From assembly GCA_033782935.1 (NCBI GenBank), contig JAWQEG010000623.1, positions 638,001 to 702,000 of the forward strand: DNA of 64,000 nt, read 5' to 3'. Shown here one piece after another: positions 43,122 to 54,897 of this stretch. A program made the position numbers and the translations under genes. How positions within the stretch are numbered: position 1 is the first letter of the stretch; each line of letters starts with the position of its first letter. Below the pieces are notes generated by a model, which saw only the letters and a program-made list of their open reading frames with translations, had not been told where the DNA came from and made no database searches. This DNA is from Petrolisthes cinctipes. Its lineage: Eukaryota > Arthropoda > Malacostraca > Decapoda > Porcellanidae.

Positions 43122-43218
43122 TATCGATTTTGAGCATGTTTTGGGTCTGTATTTTGAAAACATTCTAGCAAAGAGTAGGCATGAACAGATCGGTTCTGGG
43201 ACCCAATAATATCGAAAT
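43122..43218 (+). repeat. 97-bp truncated monomer
   Basis: Boxes 97 bp apart; exact counterpart of 455-551 at +42,667 bp. Confidence 0.88.
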
Positions 43219-43394
43219 TATCGATTTTTTGCATGTTTTGAGCCTATATTTTGAAAACATTCTAGCACTGAGTAGGCATGTACAGATCGCTTCTGGGACC
43301 CAAAAATATTGAATTTTCCGTTGTTTTGAGCGTGAATTTAAGATTTAAACGGGTACTGAAGATGCATGCAGATATCGATTTAATGCACGTAAAA

Positions 43395-43673
43395 TATCAA
43401 TTTTAAGCATGTTTTGGGTCTGTATCTTGAAAACATTTTAGCAAAGAGTAGGCATGTACAGATCGCTTCTGGGACACAAAAATATCGAATTCTCGGGTGT
43501 TTTGAGCCTGAATTTGAAATATAAACGGGTATAGAAGATGCATGCACTGAGTAGGCATGTACAGATCGCTTCTGGAACCCAAAAATATTGAAATTTCGAA
43601 AGTTTTGAGAACGAATTTATGATATAAAGAAGTACTGAAGATGCATGCATATATCGACTTTTTTTACCTAAAA
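43395..43673 (+). repeat. Fused monomer pair with the GCAC deletion junction, second copy
   Basis: 279 bp between boxes, with atgcatgcac running directly into tgagtaggcatg (GCAC at 43,544-43,547). It is the same event as at 728-1,006, since junction and flanks agree. Confidence 0.85.
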
Positions 43674-44581
43674 TATCGATTTTGAGCATGTTATGGGTCT
43701 GTATCTTGAGAACATTCTAGCAAGGAATAGGCATGTACAGATCGCCTCTGGGACCCAAAAATATGGAATTTTCGGGTGTTTTGAGCTTGAATTTGAGATA
43801 TAAACGTGTACAGAAGATGCATGCACATATCGACTTTGGGCACCCAAAATATCGATTTTGAGCATGTTTTTGGCCCGTATTGTGAAAATACTCTAACACG
43901 GAGTAGGCATGTACAGATTGCTTTTGGGACACAAAAATATCGAATTTTCAGGGGGTTTTGAGCCTGAATTTGAGATATAAACGGGTACAGAAGATGCATG
44001 CACATATCGACTTTGGGCACCCAAAATATCGATTTTTAGCATGTTTTGGGCCTGGATTTTGAAAATACTCTAACACGGAGTAGGCATGTACAGATCGCTT
44101 CTAGGACACATAAAATATTGAATTTTCGGGTTTTCTGAGCCTGAATTTGAGATATATAATGGGAATAGAAGATGCATGTACATATCGACTTTGGGAACCC
44201 AAAAAATCGATTTTTAGGATATTTTGGGCCTATATTTTAAAAATATTCTAGCAATGAGTAGGGATGTACAGATCGCTTCTGGGACCCAAAAATATCGAAT
44301 TTTCGGGTGTTTTCAGCCTGAATTTGGGATATAAACGGGTACAGAAGATGCATACACATATTGACTTTGGCAACCTAATATATCGATTTTGAGCATGTTT
44401 TGGGTCTGTATCTTGAAAACATTCTAAGAAGGAGTAGGCATGTAGAGATCGCTTCTGGGACACAAAAATATCTAATTTTCGGGTGTTTTGAGTCTGAATT
44501 TGAGATATAAACGGATACAGAAGATGCAAGCACATATCGACTTTGGGCACACAAAATATCAATTTTGAGTATGTTTTGAGC

Positions 44582-47500
44582 CAATATTTTGAAAATATTC
44601 TTGCACTGAGTATGCATGTACAGATCGCTTCTGGGACCCAAAAATATTGAATTTTGGGATGTTCTGAGCCTGGATTTGGGATATAAACGGGTACAAAAGA
44701 TGTATGCACATATCGAATTTGGACACCTAAAATATCGATTTTTATACTATTTTAAGCCTATATTTTGAAAATATTCTAGCACTGAGTAGACAAAAACAGA
44801 TCGCTTCGGGGACCCAAAAATATTGAATTTTTGGGTGTTTTGAGCCTGCATTTGAGATATAAAAGGGTACTGAAGATGCATACACATAGCGACTTTTTGC
44901 ACCTAAAATATCGATTTTGAGCATGTTTTGGGTCTGTATTTTGAAAACATTCTAGCAAAGAGTAGGCATGAACAGATCGGTTTTGGGACACAATAATATC
45001 GAAATTATCGATTTTTAGTATGTTTTGGGCCTATATTTTGAAAACATTCTAGCACTGAGTAGGCATGTACAGATCGCTACTGGGACCCAAAAATATTGAA
45101 TTTTCCGTTGTTTTGAGCGTGAATTTGAGATTTAAACGGGTTATGAAAATGCATGCAGATATCAACTTAATGCACGTAAAATATCAATTTTGAGCATGTT
45201 TTGGGTCTGTATCTTGAAAACATTCTAGCAAAGAGTAGGCATGTACAGATCGCTTCTGGGACCCAAAAATATCGAATTTTAGGGTGTTTCGAGCCTGAAT
45301 TTGAGATATAAACGGGTACAGAACATGCATGCACAAATTGACTTGGGACACTTAAAATATCGATTTTTAGCATGTTTTAAGCCTATATTTTATAAACATT
45401 CTAGCACTGAGTAGGCATGTACAGATCGCTTCTGGGACACAAAAATATCTAATTTTCGGGTGTTTTGAGCCTGAATTTGAGATATAAACGGGTACAGAAG
45501 ATGCATACACATATTGACTTTTTGCACCTAAAATATCGATTTTAAACATGTTTTGGGTCTGTATATTCAAAACATTCTAAGAAGGAGTAGGCATATACAG
45601 ATCGCTTCTGGGACACAAAAATATCTAATTTTCGAGTGTTTTGAGTCTGAATTTGAGATATAAACGGGTACAGAAGATGCAAGAATATATCGACTTTTGG
45701 CACCCAAAATATCGATTTTTAGCATGTTTTGGGCCTATATTTTGAAAATACTCTAACACGGAGTAGGCATGTACAGATCGCTTCTGGGACCCTAAAATAT
45801 TGAATTTTCCGTTATTTCGAGCGTGAATCTGATATTTAAACGGGTACTGAAGATGCATGCAGATATCGACTTAATGCAAGTAAAATATCAATTTTTGAGC
45901 ATGTTTTGGGTCTGTATCTTGAAAACATTTTAGCAAGGAGTAGGCATGTACAGATCGCTTCTGGGACCCAAAAATACCGAATTTTTGGGTGTTTTCAGCC
46001 TGAATTTGTGATATAAACGGGTACAAAAGATGCATGCATATATCGACTTTGGGCACCTAAACTATCGATTTTCAGCATGTTTTTGGCCCGAATTGTGAAA
46101 ATACTCTAACACGGAGTAGGCATGTACAGATTGCTTCAGGGACACAAAAATATCGAATTTTTGGGTGTTTTGAGTCTGAATTTGAGATATAAACGGGTAC
46201 TGAAGATGCATGCACATATCGACTTTAGCATCCAAAATATCGATTTTGAGCATGTTTTGGGCCTGTATTTCGAAAATACTCTAACACGAAGTAGGCATGT
46301 ACAAATCGCTTATGGGACAAAAAAATATCGAATTTTCGGGTGATTGGAGCCTTAATTTGAGATATAAATGGGTACAGAAGATGCATGCACATATTGACTT
46401 TGGCAACCTATAATATCGATTTTGAGCATGTTTTGGGTCTGTATCTTGAAAACATTCTAGAAAGGAGTAGGCATGTACAGATCGCTTCTGGGACGAAACA
46501 ATACCGAATTTTTGGGTGTTTTGAGCCAGAATTTGAGATATAAACGGGTACAGAAGATGCATACACATATTGACTTTGGCAACCTAAAATATCGATTTTG
46601 AGCATATTTTGGGTCTGTATGTTAAAAACATTCAAAGAAGGAGTAGGTATATACAGATCGCTTCTGGAACCTAAACATATTGAATTTTCGGGAGTTTTGA
46701 GCCTGAATTTGGGATATAAACGGGTACAGAAGATCCATGCACATATCGACATTGGGCACATAAAATATCGATTTTTAGCATGTTTTGGGCCTTTTTTTTG
46801 AAAATATTCTAGCACTGAGTAGGCATGTACAGATCGCTTCTGGGACCGAAAAATATCGAATTTTCAGGTGTTTTGAGCATGAATTTGATATATAAACGGG
46901 TACAAAGATGTACGCACATATCGACTTTGGACACCTGAAATATCGATTTTTAGCATGTTTTAGGCCTACATTTTGAAAACGTTCAAGCAAGGAGTAGGCA
47001 TGTATAGATCGCTTCTGGAACCCAAAAATATTGAAATTTCGGTAGTTTTGAGCCGGAATTTATAATATAAACAAGTACTGAAGATGCATGCATATATCGA
47101 CTTTTTACCCCTAAAATACCGATTTTGAGCATGTTATGGGTCTTTATCTTGAAAACATTCTAGAAAGGAGTAGGCATGTACAGATCGCTTCTGGGATGCA
47201 AAAATACCGAATTTTTGGGTGTTTTGAGCCAGAATTTGAGATATAAACGGGTACAGAAGATGCATGCATATATCGACTTTGGGCACCTAAACTATCGATT
47301 TTCAGCATGTTTTTGGCCCGTATTGTGAAAATACTCTAACACGGAGTAGGCATGTACAAATCGCTTCTGGGACACAAAAATATCGAATTTTCGGGTGTTT
47401 TGAGTCTGAATTTGAGATATAAACGGGTACAGAAGATGCATGCACATATCGACTTTAGCATCCAAAATATCGATTTTGAGCATGTTTTGGGCCTGTATTT
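44582..47500. repeat. Dispersed segment, copy 2 (partner at 29,582-32,150)
   Basis: Collinear with 29.6-32.1 kb at offsets of 15,000 and then 15,352 bp. It includes a truncated monomer at 44,909-45,005 and the unusual monomers typical of the 2460-bp unit, but as a single copy, so it probably reflects an ancestral arrangement or an independent transfer. Confidence 0.78.
44909..45005 (+). repeat. 97-bp truncated monomer
   Basis: Boxes 97 bp apart; counterpart of 29,909-30,005 at +15,000 bp. Confidence 0.88.
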
Positions 47501-48231
47501 TGAAAATACTCTAACACAAAGTAGGCATGTACAAATTGCATCTGGGACACAAAAATATCGAACTTTCGGGTGATTGGAGCCTGAATTTGAGATATAAATG
47601 GGTACAGAAGATGCATGCAGATATCGACTTAATGCACGTAAAATATCAATTTTGAGTATGTTTTGGGTCTGTATCTTGAAAACATTCTAGCGAGGAGTAG
47701 GCATGTACAGATCGCTTCTGGGACCCAAAAATACCGAATTTTCGGGTGTTTTGAGCCTGAATTTGAGATATAAATGGGTACAGAAGATGCATGCATATAT
47801 CGACTTTGGGCACCTAAACTATCGATTTTCAGCATGTTTTGGGCCTATATTTTGAAAATACTCTAACACGGAGTAGGCATGTACAGATCGCTTCTGGGAC
47901 CCAAAAATACCAATTTATTGGGTGTTTTGAGCCTGAATTTTAGATATAAACAGGTACAGAAGATGCATGCATATATCGACTTTGGGCACCTAAACTATCG
48001 ATTTTCAGCATGTTTCGGGCTTGTATTTTAATAGTACTCTAACACGGAGTAGGCATGTACAGATCGCTTCTGACACCCAAAAATATCGAATTTTTGGGTG
48101 TTTTGTGCCAGAATTTGAGATATAAACGGGAACCGAAGATGCATGCACATATCGACTTTGGACACCTAAATTATCGATTTTTAGCATGTTTTGAGCATAT
48201 TTTTTGAAAACATTCTTGCACTGTGTAGGCA

Positions 48232-48243
48232 TGTAGGCCTACA
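48232..48243. repeat. 12-bp perfect palindrome made by a 6-bp insertion
   Basis: The usual catgtacag reads catgtaggcctacag here. The insertion aggcct creates TGTAGGCCTACA, which equals its own reverse complement. It is absent from ordinary monomers and present in both 2973-bp copies. Confidence 0.85.
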
Positions 48244-50821
48244 GATTGCTTCTGGAACCCAAAAATAACAAATTATTGGGTGTTTTGAGCCTGAATTTGA
48301 GATATAAACGGGTACAGAAGATGCATGCATATATCGACTTTGGGCACCTAAACTATCGATTTTTAGCATGTTTTGGGCCTATATTTTAGAAATATTCTAG
48401 CAATGATTAGACATGTACAGATCGCGTCTGGGACCCAAAAATATCGAATTTTCGGGTGTTTTCAGCCTGAATTTGGGATATAAACGGGTACAGAAGATGT
48501 ATACACATATTGACTTTGGCAACCTATAATATCGATTTTGAGGATGTTTTGGGTCTGTATCTTGAAAACATTCTAAGAAGGAGTAGGCATGTACAGATCC
48601 CTTCTGGAACCCAAAAATATTGAATTTTCGGGAGTTTTGAGCCTGAATTTGGGATATAAACAGGTACAGAAGATCCATGCACATATCGACATTGGGCACC
48701 TAAAATATCGATTTTTAGCATGTTTTGAGCCTATTTTTTGAAAATATTCTAGCACTGAATAGGCATGTACAGATCGCTTCTGGGACCGAAAAATATCAAA
48801 TTTTCAGGTGTTTTGAGCCTGAATTTTGGATAGAAACGGGTACAAAATATGTATGCACATATCGACTTTGGGCACACAAAATATCGATTTTTAGCATGTT
48901 TTGGGCCTGTATTTTGAAAATACTCTAACACGGAGTAGGCATGTACAGATCGCTTCTGGGACCGAAAAATATCGAATTTTTGGGTGTTCTGAGCCTGAAT
49001 TTGGGATATAAACGGGTACAAAAAATGTATGGACATATCGACTTTGGACACCTAAAATATCGATTTTTAGCATGTTTTAAGCCTATATTTTGAAAACATT
49101 CTACCATGAATAGACGTGTACAGATCGGTTCGGGGACCCAAAAATATTGAATTTTCGGGTGTTTTGAGCCTGAATTTGAGATATAAACGGGTACTGAAGA
49201 TGCATGCAGATATCGACTTAATGCACATAAAATATCAATTTTGAGCATGTTTTGGGTCTGTATCTTGAAAACATTTTAGCAAGGAGTAGGCATGTACAGA
49301 TCGCTTCTGGGACCCAAAAATACCGAATTTTTGGGTGTTTTAAACCTGAATTTGAGATATAAACGGGTACAGAAGATGCATGCATATATCGACTTTGGTC
49401 ACCTAAACTATCGATTTTCAGCATGTTTTGGGTATGTATTTTGAAAGTACTCTGACACGGAGTAGGCATGTACAGATCATTCTGGGACCCAAAAATATCG
49501 AATTTTTCGGGTGTTTTGAGCCAGAAGTTGAGATATAAACGGGTACAGAAGATGCATGCCCATATCGACTTTGGGCACCCAAAATATCGATTTTTAGCAT
49601 ATTTTGAGCCTATATTTTAAAAAAACATTCTAGCACTGAGTAGGCATGTACAGATCGCTACTGGGACACTTAAAATATTGAATTTTCGGGTGCTCTGAGC
49701 CTGAAATTGAGATATATAATGGGTACAGTAGATGCATACACATATCGACTTTGGGCATCCAAAATATTGATTTTTAGCATGTTTTGGGCCTATATTTTGA
49801 AAATATTCTAGCAATATGTAGTCATGTACAGATCGCTTCTGGGACATAAAAATATCGAATTTTTGGGTGTTTTCAGCCTGAATTTAGGATATATACGGGT
49901 AAAGAAGATGCATACACATATCGACATTGGGCATCTAAAACATCGATTTTTAGCATGTTTTGGGCCTATATTTTGAAAATATTCTAGCACTGAGTAGGCA
50001 TGTACAAATCGCTTCTGCGACCGAAAAATATCGAATTTTCAGGTGTTTTGAGCCTGAATTTGAGATATAAACGGGTACAAAACATGTATGCACATATCGA
50101 CTTTGGGCACACAAAATATCGATTTTTAGCATGTTTTGGGCCTTAATTTTGAAAATACTCTAATACGGAGTAGGTATGTACAGATCGCTTCTGGGACCCA
50201 AAAATATCGAATTTTTGGGTGTTCTGAGCCTGAATTTGGAATATAAACGGGTACAAAAAATGTATGGACATATCGACTTTGGACACCTAAAATATCGATT
50301 TTTAGCAAGTTTTAAGCCTATATTTTGAAAACATTCTAGCACTGAATAGACGTGTACAGATCGGTTCGGGGACCCAAAAATATTGAATTTTCGGGTGTTT
50401 TGAGCTTGAATTTGAGATATAAACGGGTACTGAAGATGCATGCAGATATCTACTTAATGCACATAAAATATCAATTTTGAGCATGTTTTGGGTCTGTATC
50501 TTGAAAACATTTTAGCAAGGAGTAGGCATGTACAGATCGATTCTGGGACCCAAAAATACCGAATTTTTGGGTGTTTTAAACCTGAATTTGAGATATAAAC
50601 GGGTACAGAAGATGCATGCGCATATCGACTTTGGGCATCTAAAATATCGATTTTCAGCATATTTTGGGCATGTATTTTGAAAATACTCTAACACGGAGTA
50701 GGCATGTACAGATCGCTTCTGGGACCCCAAAATATCGAATTTTCGGGTGCTTAGGGCCAGAATTTGAGATATAAACGGGTACAGAAGATGCATGCACATA
50801 TCGACTTTTGGGCACCTAAAA

Positions 50822-50968
50822 GATCGATTTTCAGTATGTTTTTGGCCTGCATTTTGAAAATACTCTAACACGGAGTAGGCATGTACAGATCACTTCTGGG
50901 ACCCCTAAATATCGAATTTTCGGGTGTTTTGGGCCTGAATTTGAGATATCGCCTTTACGCACCTAAAA
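50822..50968 (+). repeat. 147-bp short monomer (29-bp deletion), leftmost example
   Basis: The box spacing is 147 bp. The usual gagatataaacggg through gcacatatcgac is replaced by gagatatcgcctttacgcacc, a net loss of 29 bp between two ATAT sequences. The same form is at 53,795-53,941 in copy B of the 2973-bp unit, then throughout the right domain. Confidence 0.9.
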
Positions 50969-51017
50969 TATCGATTTTGAGCATGTTTTGAGCCTATATT
51001 TTGAAAACATTCTAGCT

Positions 51018-53990
51018 CTGAGTAGGCATGTACAGATCGCTTCTGACACCCAAAAATATCGAATTTTTGGGTGTTTTGTGCCAGAATTTGAGATATAAAC
51101 GGGTACCGAAGATGCATGCACATATCGACTTTGGACACCTAAATTATCTATTTTTAGCATGTTTTGAGCATATTTTTTTAAAACATTCTTGCACTGTGTA
51201 GGCATGTAGGCCTACAGATTGCTTCTGGAACCCAAAAATAACAAATTATTGGGTGTTTTGAGCCTGAATTTGAGATATAAACGGGTACAGAAGATGCATG
51301 CATATATCGACTTTGGGCACCTAAACTATCGATTTTTAGCATGTTTTGGGCCTATATTTTAGAAATATTCTAGCAATGATTAGACATGTACAGATCGCGT
51401 CTGGGACCCAAAAATATCGAATTTTCGGGTGTTTTCAGCCTGAATTTGGGATATAAACGGGTACAGAAGATGTATACACATATTGACTTTGGCAACCTAT
51501 AATATCGATTTTGAGGATGTTTTGGGTCTGTATCTTGAAAACATTCTAAGAAGGAGTAGGCATGTACAGATCCCTTCTGGAACCCAAAAATATTGAATTT
51601 TCGGGAGTTTTGAGCCTGAATTTGGGATATAAACAGGTACAGAAGATCCATGCACATATCGACATTGGGCACCTAAAATATCGATTTTTAGCATGTTTTG
51701 AGCCTATTTATTGAAAATATTCTAGCACTGAGTAGGCATGTACAGATCGCTTCTGGGACCGAAAAATATCAAATTTTCAGGTGTTTTGAGCCTGAATTTT
51801 GGATAGAAACGGGTACAAAATATGTATGCACATATCGACTTTGGGCACACAAAATATCGATTTTTAGCATGTTTTGGGCCTGTATTTTGAAAATACTCTA
51901 ACACGGAGTAGGCATGTACAGATCGCTTCTGGGACCGAAAAATATCGAATTTTTGGGTGTTCTGAGCCTGAATTTGGGATATAAACGGGTACAAAAAATG
52001 TATGGACATATCGACTTTGGACACCTAAAATATCGAATTTTAGCATGTTTTAAGCCTATATTTTGAAAACATTCTACCATGAATAGACGTGTACAGATCG
52101 GTTCGGGGACCCAAAAATATTGAATTTTCGGGTGTTTTGAGCCTGAATTTGAGATATAAACGGGTACTGAAGATGCATGCAGATATCGACTTAATGCACA
52201 TAAAATATCAATTTTGAGCATGTTTTGGGTCTGTATCTTGAAAACATTTTAGCAAGGAGTAGGCATGTACAGATCGCTTCTGGGACCCAAAAATACCGAA
52301 TTTTTGGGTGTTTTAAACCTGAATTTGAGATATAAACGGGTACAGAAGATGCATGCATATATCGACTTTGGTCACCTAAACTATCGATTTTCAGCATGTT
52401 TTGGGTATGTATTTTGAAAGTACTCTAACACGGAGTAGGCATGTACAGATCATTCTGGGACCCAAAAATATCGAATTTTTCGGGTGTTTTGAGCCAGAAG
52501 TTGAGATATAAACGGGTACAGAAGATGCATGCCCATATCGACTTTGGGCACCCAAAATATCGATTTTTAGCATATTTTGAGCCTATATTTTAAAAAAACA
52601 TTCTAGCACTGAGTAGGCATGTACAGATCGCTACTGGGACACTTAAAATATTGAATTTTCGGGTGCTCTGAGCCTGAAATTGAGATATATAATGGGTACA
52701 GTAGATGCATACACATATCGACTTTGGGCATCCAAAATATTGATTTTTAGCATGTTTTGGGCCTATATTTTGAAAATATTCTAGCAATATGTAGTCATGT
52801 ACAGATCGCTTCTGGGACATAAAAATATCGAATTTTTGGGTGTTTTCAGCCTGAATTTGGGATATATACGGGTACAGAAGATGCATACACATATCGACAT
52901 TGGGCATCTAAAATATCGATTTTTAGCATGTTTTGGGCCTATATTTTGAAAATATTCTAGCACTGAGTAGGCATGTACAAATCGCTTCTGCGACCGAAAA
53001 ATATCGAATTTTCAGGTGTTTTGAGCCTGAATTTGAGATATAAACGGGTACAAAACATGTATGCACATATCGACTTTGGGCACACAAAATATCGATTTTT
53101 AGCATGTTTTGGGCCTTAATTTTGAAAATACTCTAATACGGAGTAGGTATGTACAGATCGCTTCTGGGACCCAAAAATATCGAATTTTTGGGTGTTCTGA
53201 GCCTGAATTTGGAATATAAACGGGTACAAAAAATGTATGGACATATCGACTTTGGACACCTAAAATATCGATTTTTAGCAAGTTTTAAGCCTATATTTTG
53301 AAAACATTCTAGCACTGAATAGACGTGTACAGATCGGTTCGGGGACCCAAAAATATTGAATTTTCGGGTGTTTTGAGCTTGAATTTGAGATATAAACGGG
53401 TACTGAAGATGCATGCAGATATCTACTTAATGCACATAAAATATCAATTTTGAGCATGTTTTGGGTCTGTATCTTGAAAACATTTTAGCAAGGAGTAGGC
53501 ATGTACAGATCGATTCTGGGACCCAAAAATACCGAATTTTTGGGTGTTTTAAACCTGAATTTGAGATATAAACGGGTACAGAAGATGCATGCGCATATCG
53601 ACTTTGGGCATCTAAAATATCGATTTTCAGCATGTTTTGGGCATGTATTTTGAAAATACTCTAACACGGAGTAGGCATGTACAGATCGCTTCTGGGACCC
53701 CAAAATATCGAATTTTCGGGTGCTTAGGGCCAGAATTTGAGATATAAACGGGTACAGAAGATGCATGCACATATCGACTTTTGGGCACCTAAAAGATCGA
53801 TTTTCAGTATGTTTTTGGCCTGCATTTTGAAAATACTCTAACACGGAGTAGGCATGTACAGATCACTTCTGGGACCCCTAAATATCGAATTTTCGGGTGT
53901 TTTGGGCCTGAATTTGAGATATCGCCTTTACGCACCTAAAATATCGATTTTGAGCATGTTTTGAGCCTATATTTTGAAAACATTCTAGCT
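51018..53990. repeat. 2973-bp higher-order unit, copy B
   Basis: Copy B has the same order as copy A, with only about a dozen substitutions spotted (for example gggaaccg/gggtaccg, ctctgacacgg/ctctaacacgg, aaaacatcg/aaaatatcg). It leads directly into the right-hand domain. Confidence 0.92.
51205..51216. repeat. 12-bp palindrome, second copy
   Basis: The same TGTAGGCCTACA insertion as at 48,232-48,243, exactly 2,973 bp downstream, so it predates that duplication. Confidence 0.85.
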
Positions 53991-54769
53991 CTGAGTAGGC
54001 ATGTACAGATCGCTTCTGGGACCCAAAAATATCGAATTTTCGGGTGTTTAGGGCCATAATTTGAAATATATACTGGTACAGAAGATGCATGCACATATCG
54101 ACTTTTGGGCGCCTAAAAGATCGATTTTCAGTATGTTTTTGGCCTGTATTTTGAAAATACTCTAACACGGAGTAGGCATGTACAGATCGCTTCTGGGACC
54201 CCTAAATATCGAATTTTCAGGTGTTTTGGGCCTTAATGTGAGATATCGACTTTTTGGCACCTAAAATATCGATTTTTAGCATGTTTTTAGCCTATATTTT
54301 GAAAATACTCTAACACGGAGTAGGCATGTACAGATCACTTCTGGGACCCCTAAATATCGAATTTTCGGGTGTTTTGGGCCTGAATTTGAGATATCGCCTT
54401 TACGCACCTAAAATATCGATTTTGAGCATGTTTTGAGCCTATATTTTGAAAACATTCTAGCTCTGAGTAGGCATGTACAGATCGCTTCTGGGACCCAAAA
54501 ATATCGAATTTTCGGGTGTTTAGGGCCATAATTTGAAATATATACTGGTACAGAAGATGCATGCACATATCGACTTTTGGGCGCCTAAAAGATCGATTTT
54601 CAGTATGTTTTTGGCCTGTATTTTGAAAATACTCTAACACGGAGTAGGCATGTACAGATCGCTTCTGGGACCCCTAAATATCGAATTTTCAGGTGTTTTG
54701 GGCCTTAATGTGAGATATCGACTTTTTGGCACCTAAAATATCGATTTTTAGCATGTTTTTAGCCTATAT
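53826..54769. repeat. 472-bp (3-monomer) tandem duplication
   Basis: Two copies at exactly 472 bp (box 53,942 to 54,414), made of monomers of 177, 148 and 147 bp. No difference between the copies was noticed. The edges lie near 53,826 and 54,298, where tttttggcctgcatttt and tttttagcctatatttt differ. Confidence 0.9.
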
Positions 54770-54897
54770 TTTGAAAATATTCTAGCACTGAGTAGGCATG
54801 TACAGATTGCTTCTGGGACCCCAAAATATTGAATTTTCGGGTGTTTTGAGCCTGAATTTGAGATATAAACGGGTACAGAAGATACATGCACTTATTG

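Larger units (their letters stand above)
42955..44167. repeat. Dispersed segment, copy 2 (partner at 288-1,500)
   Basis: Collinear with the left end of the window at a fixed offset of 42,667 bp, including a truncated monomer (43,122-43,218) and the fused pair (43,395-43,673). Substitutions such as agaagtactg/acaagtactg show that the copies have diverged. Confidence 0.8.
48045..51017. repeat. 2973-bp higher-order unit, copy A
   Basis: Landmarks at 48,397, 48,524, 48,749, 49,418, 49,950, 50,302 and 50,454 recur exactly 2,973 bp later. The unit is not a whole number of 176-bp monomers because it holds a 147-bp monomer (50,822-50,968) and a 6-bp insertion (48,232-48,243). Its last monomers (from about 50,700) are of the right-domain type, with tgcttagggccag and cttttgggcacc. 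Confidence 0.92.

Noticed and set aside
1..45005. Regularly spaced repeats as a CRISPR array
   Set aside because: The repeat unit is 176 bp with no short-repeat/unique-spacer alternation; the stretches between conserved boxes are themselves repeated in every copy.
48228..48246. The palindromic insertion as a transposon footprint or target-site duplication
   Set aside because: Only six bases are added, no flanking direct repeat typical of excision is present, and both occurrences are explained by one event copied by the 2973-bp duplication.
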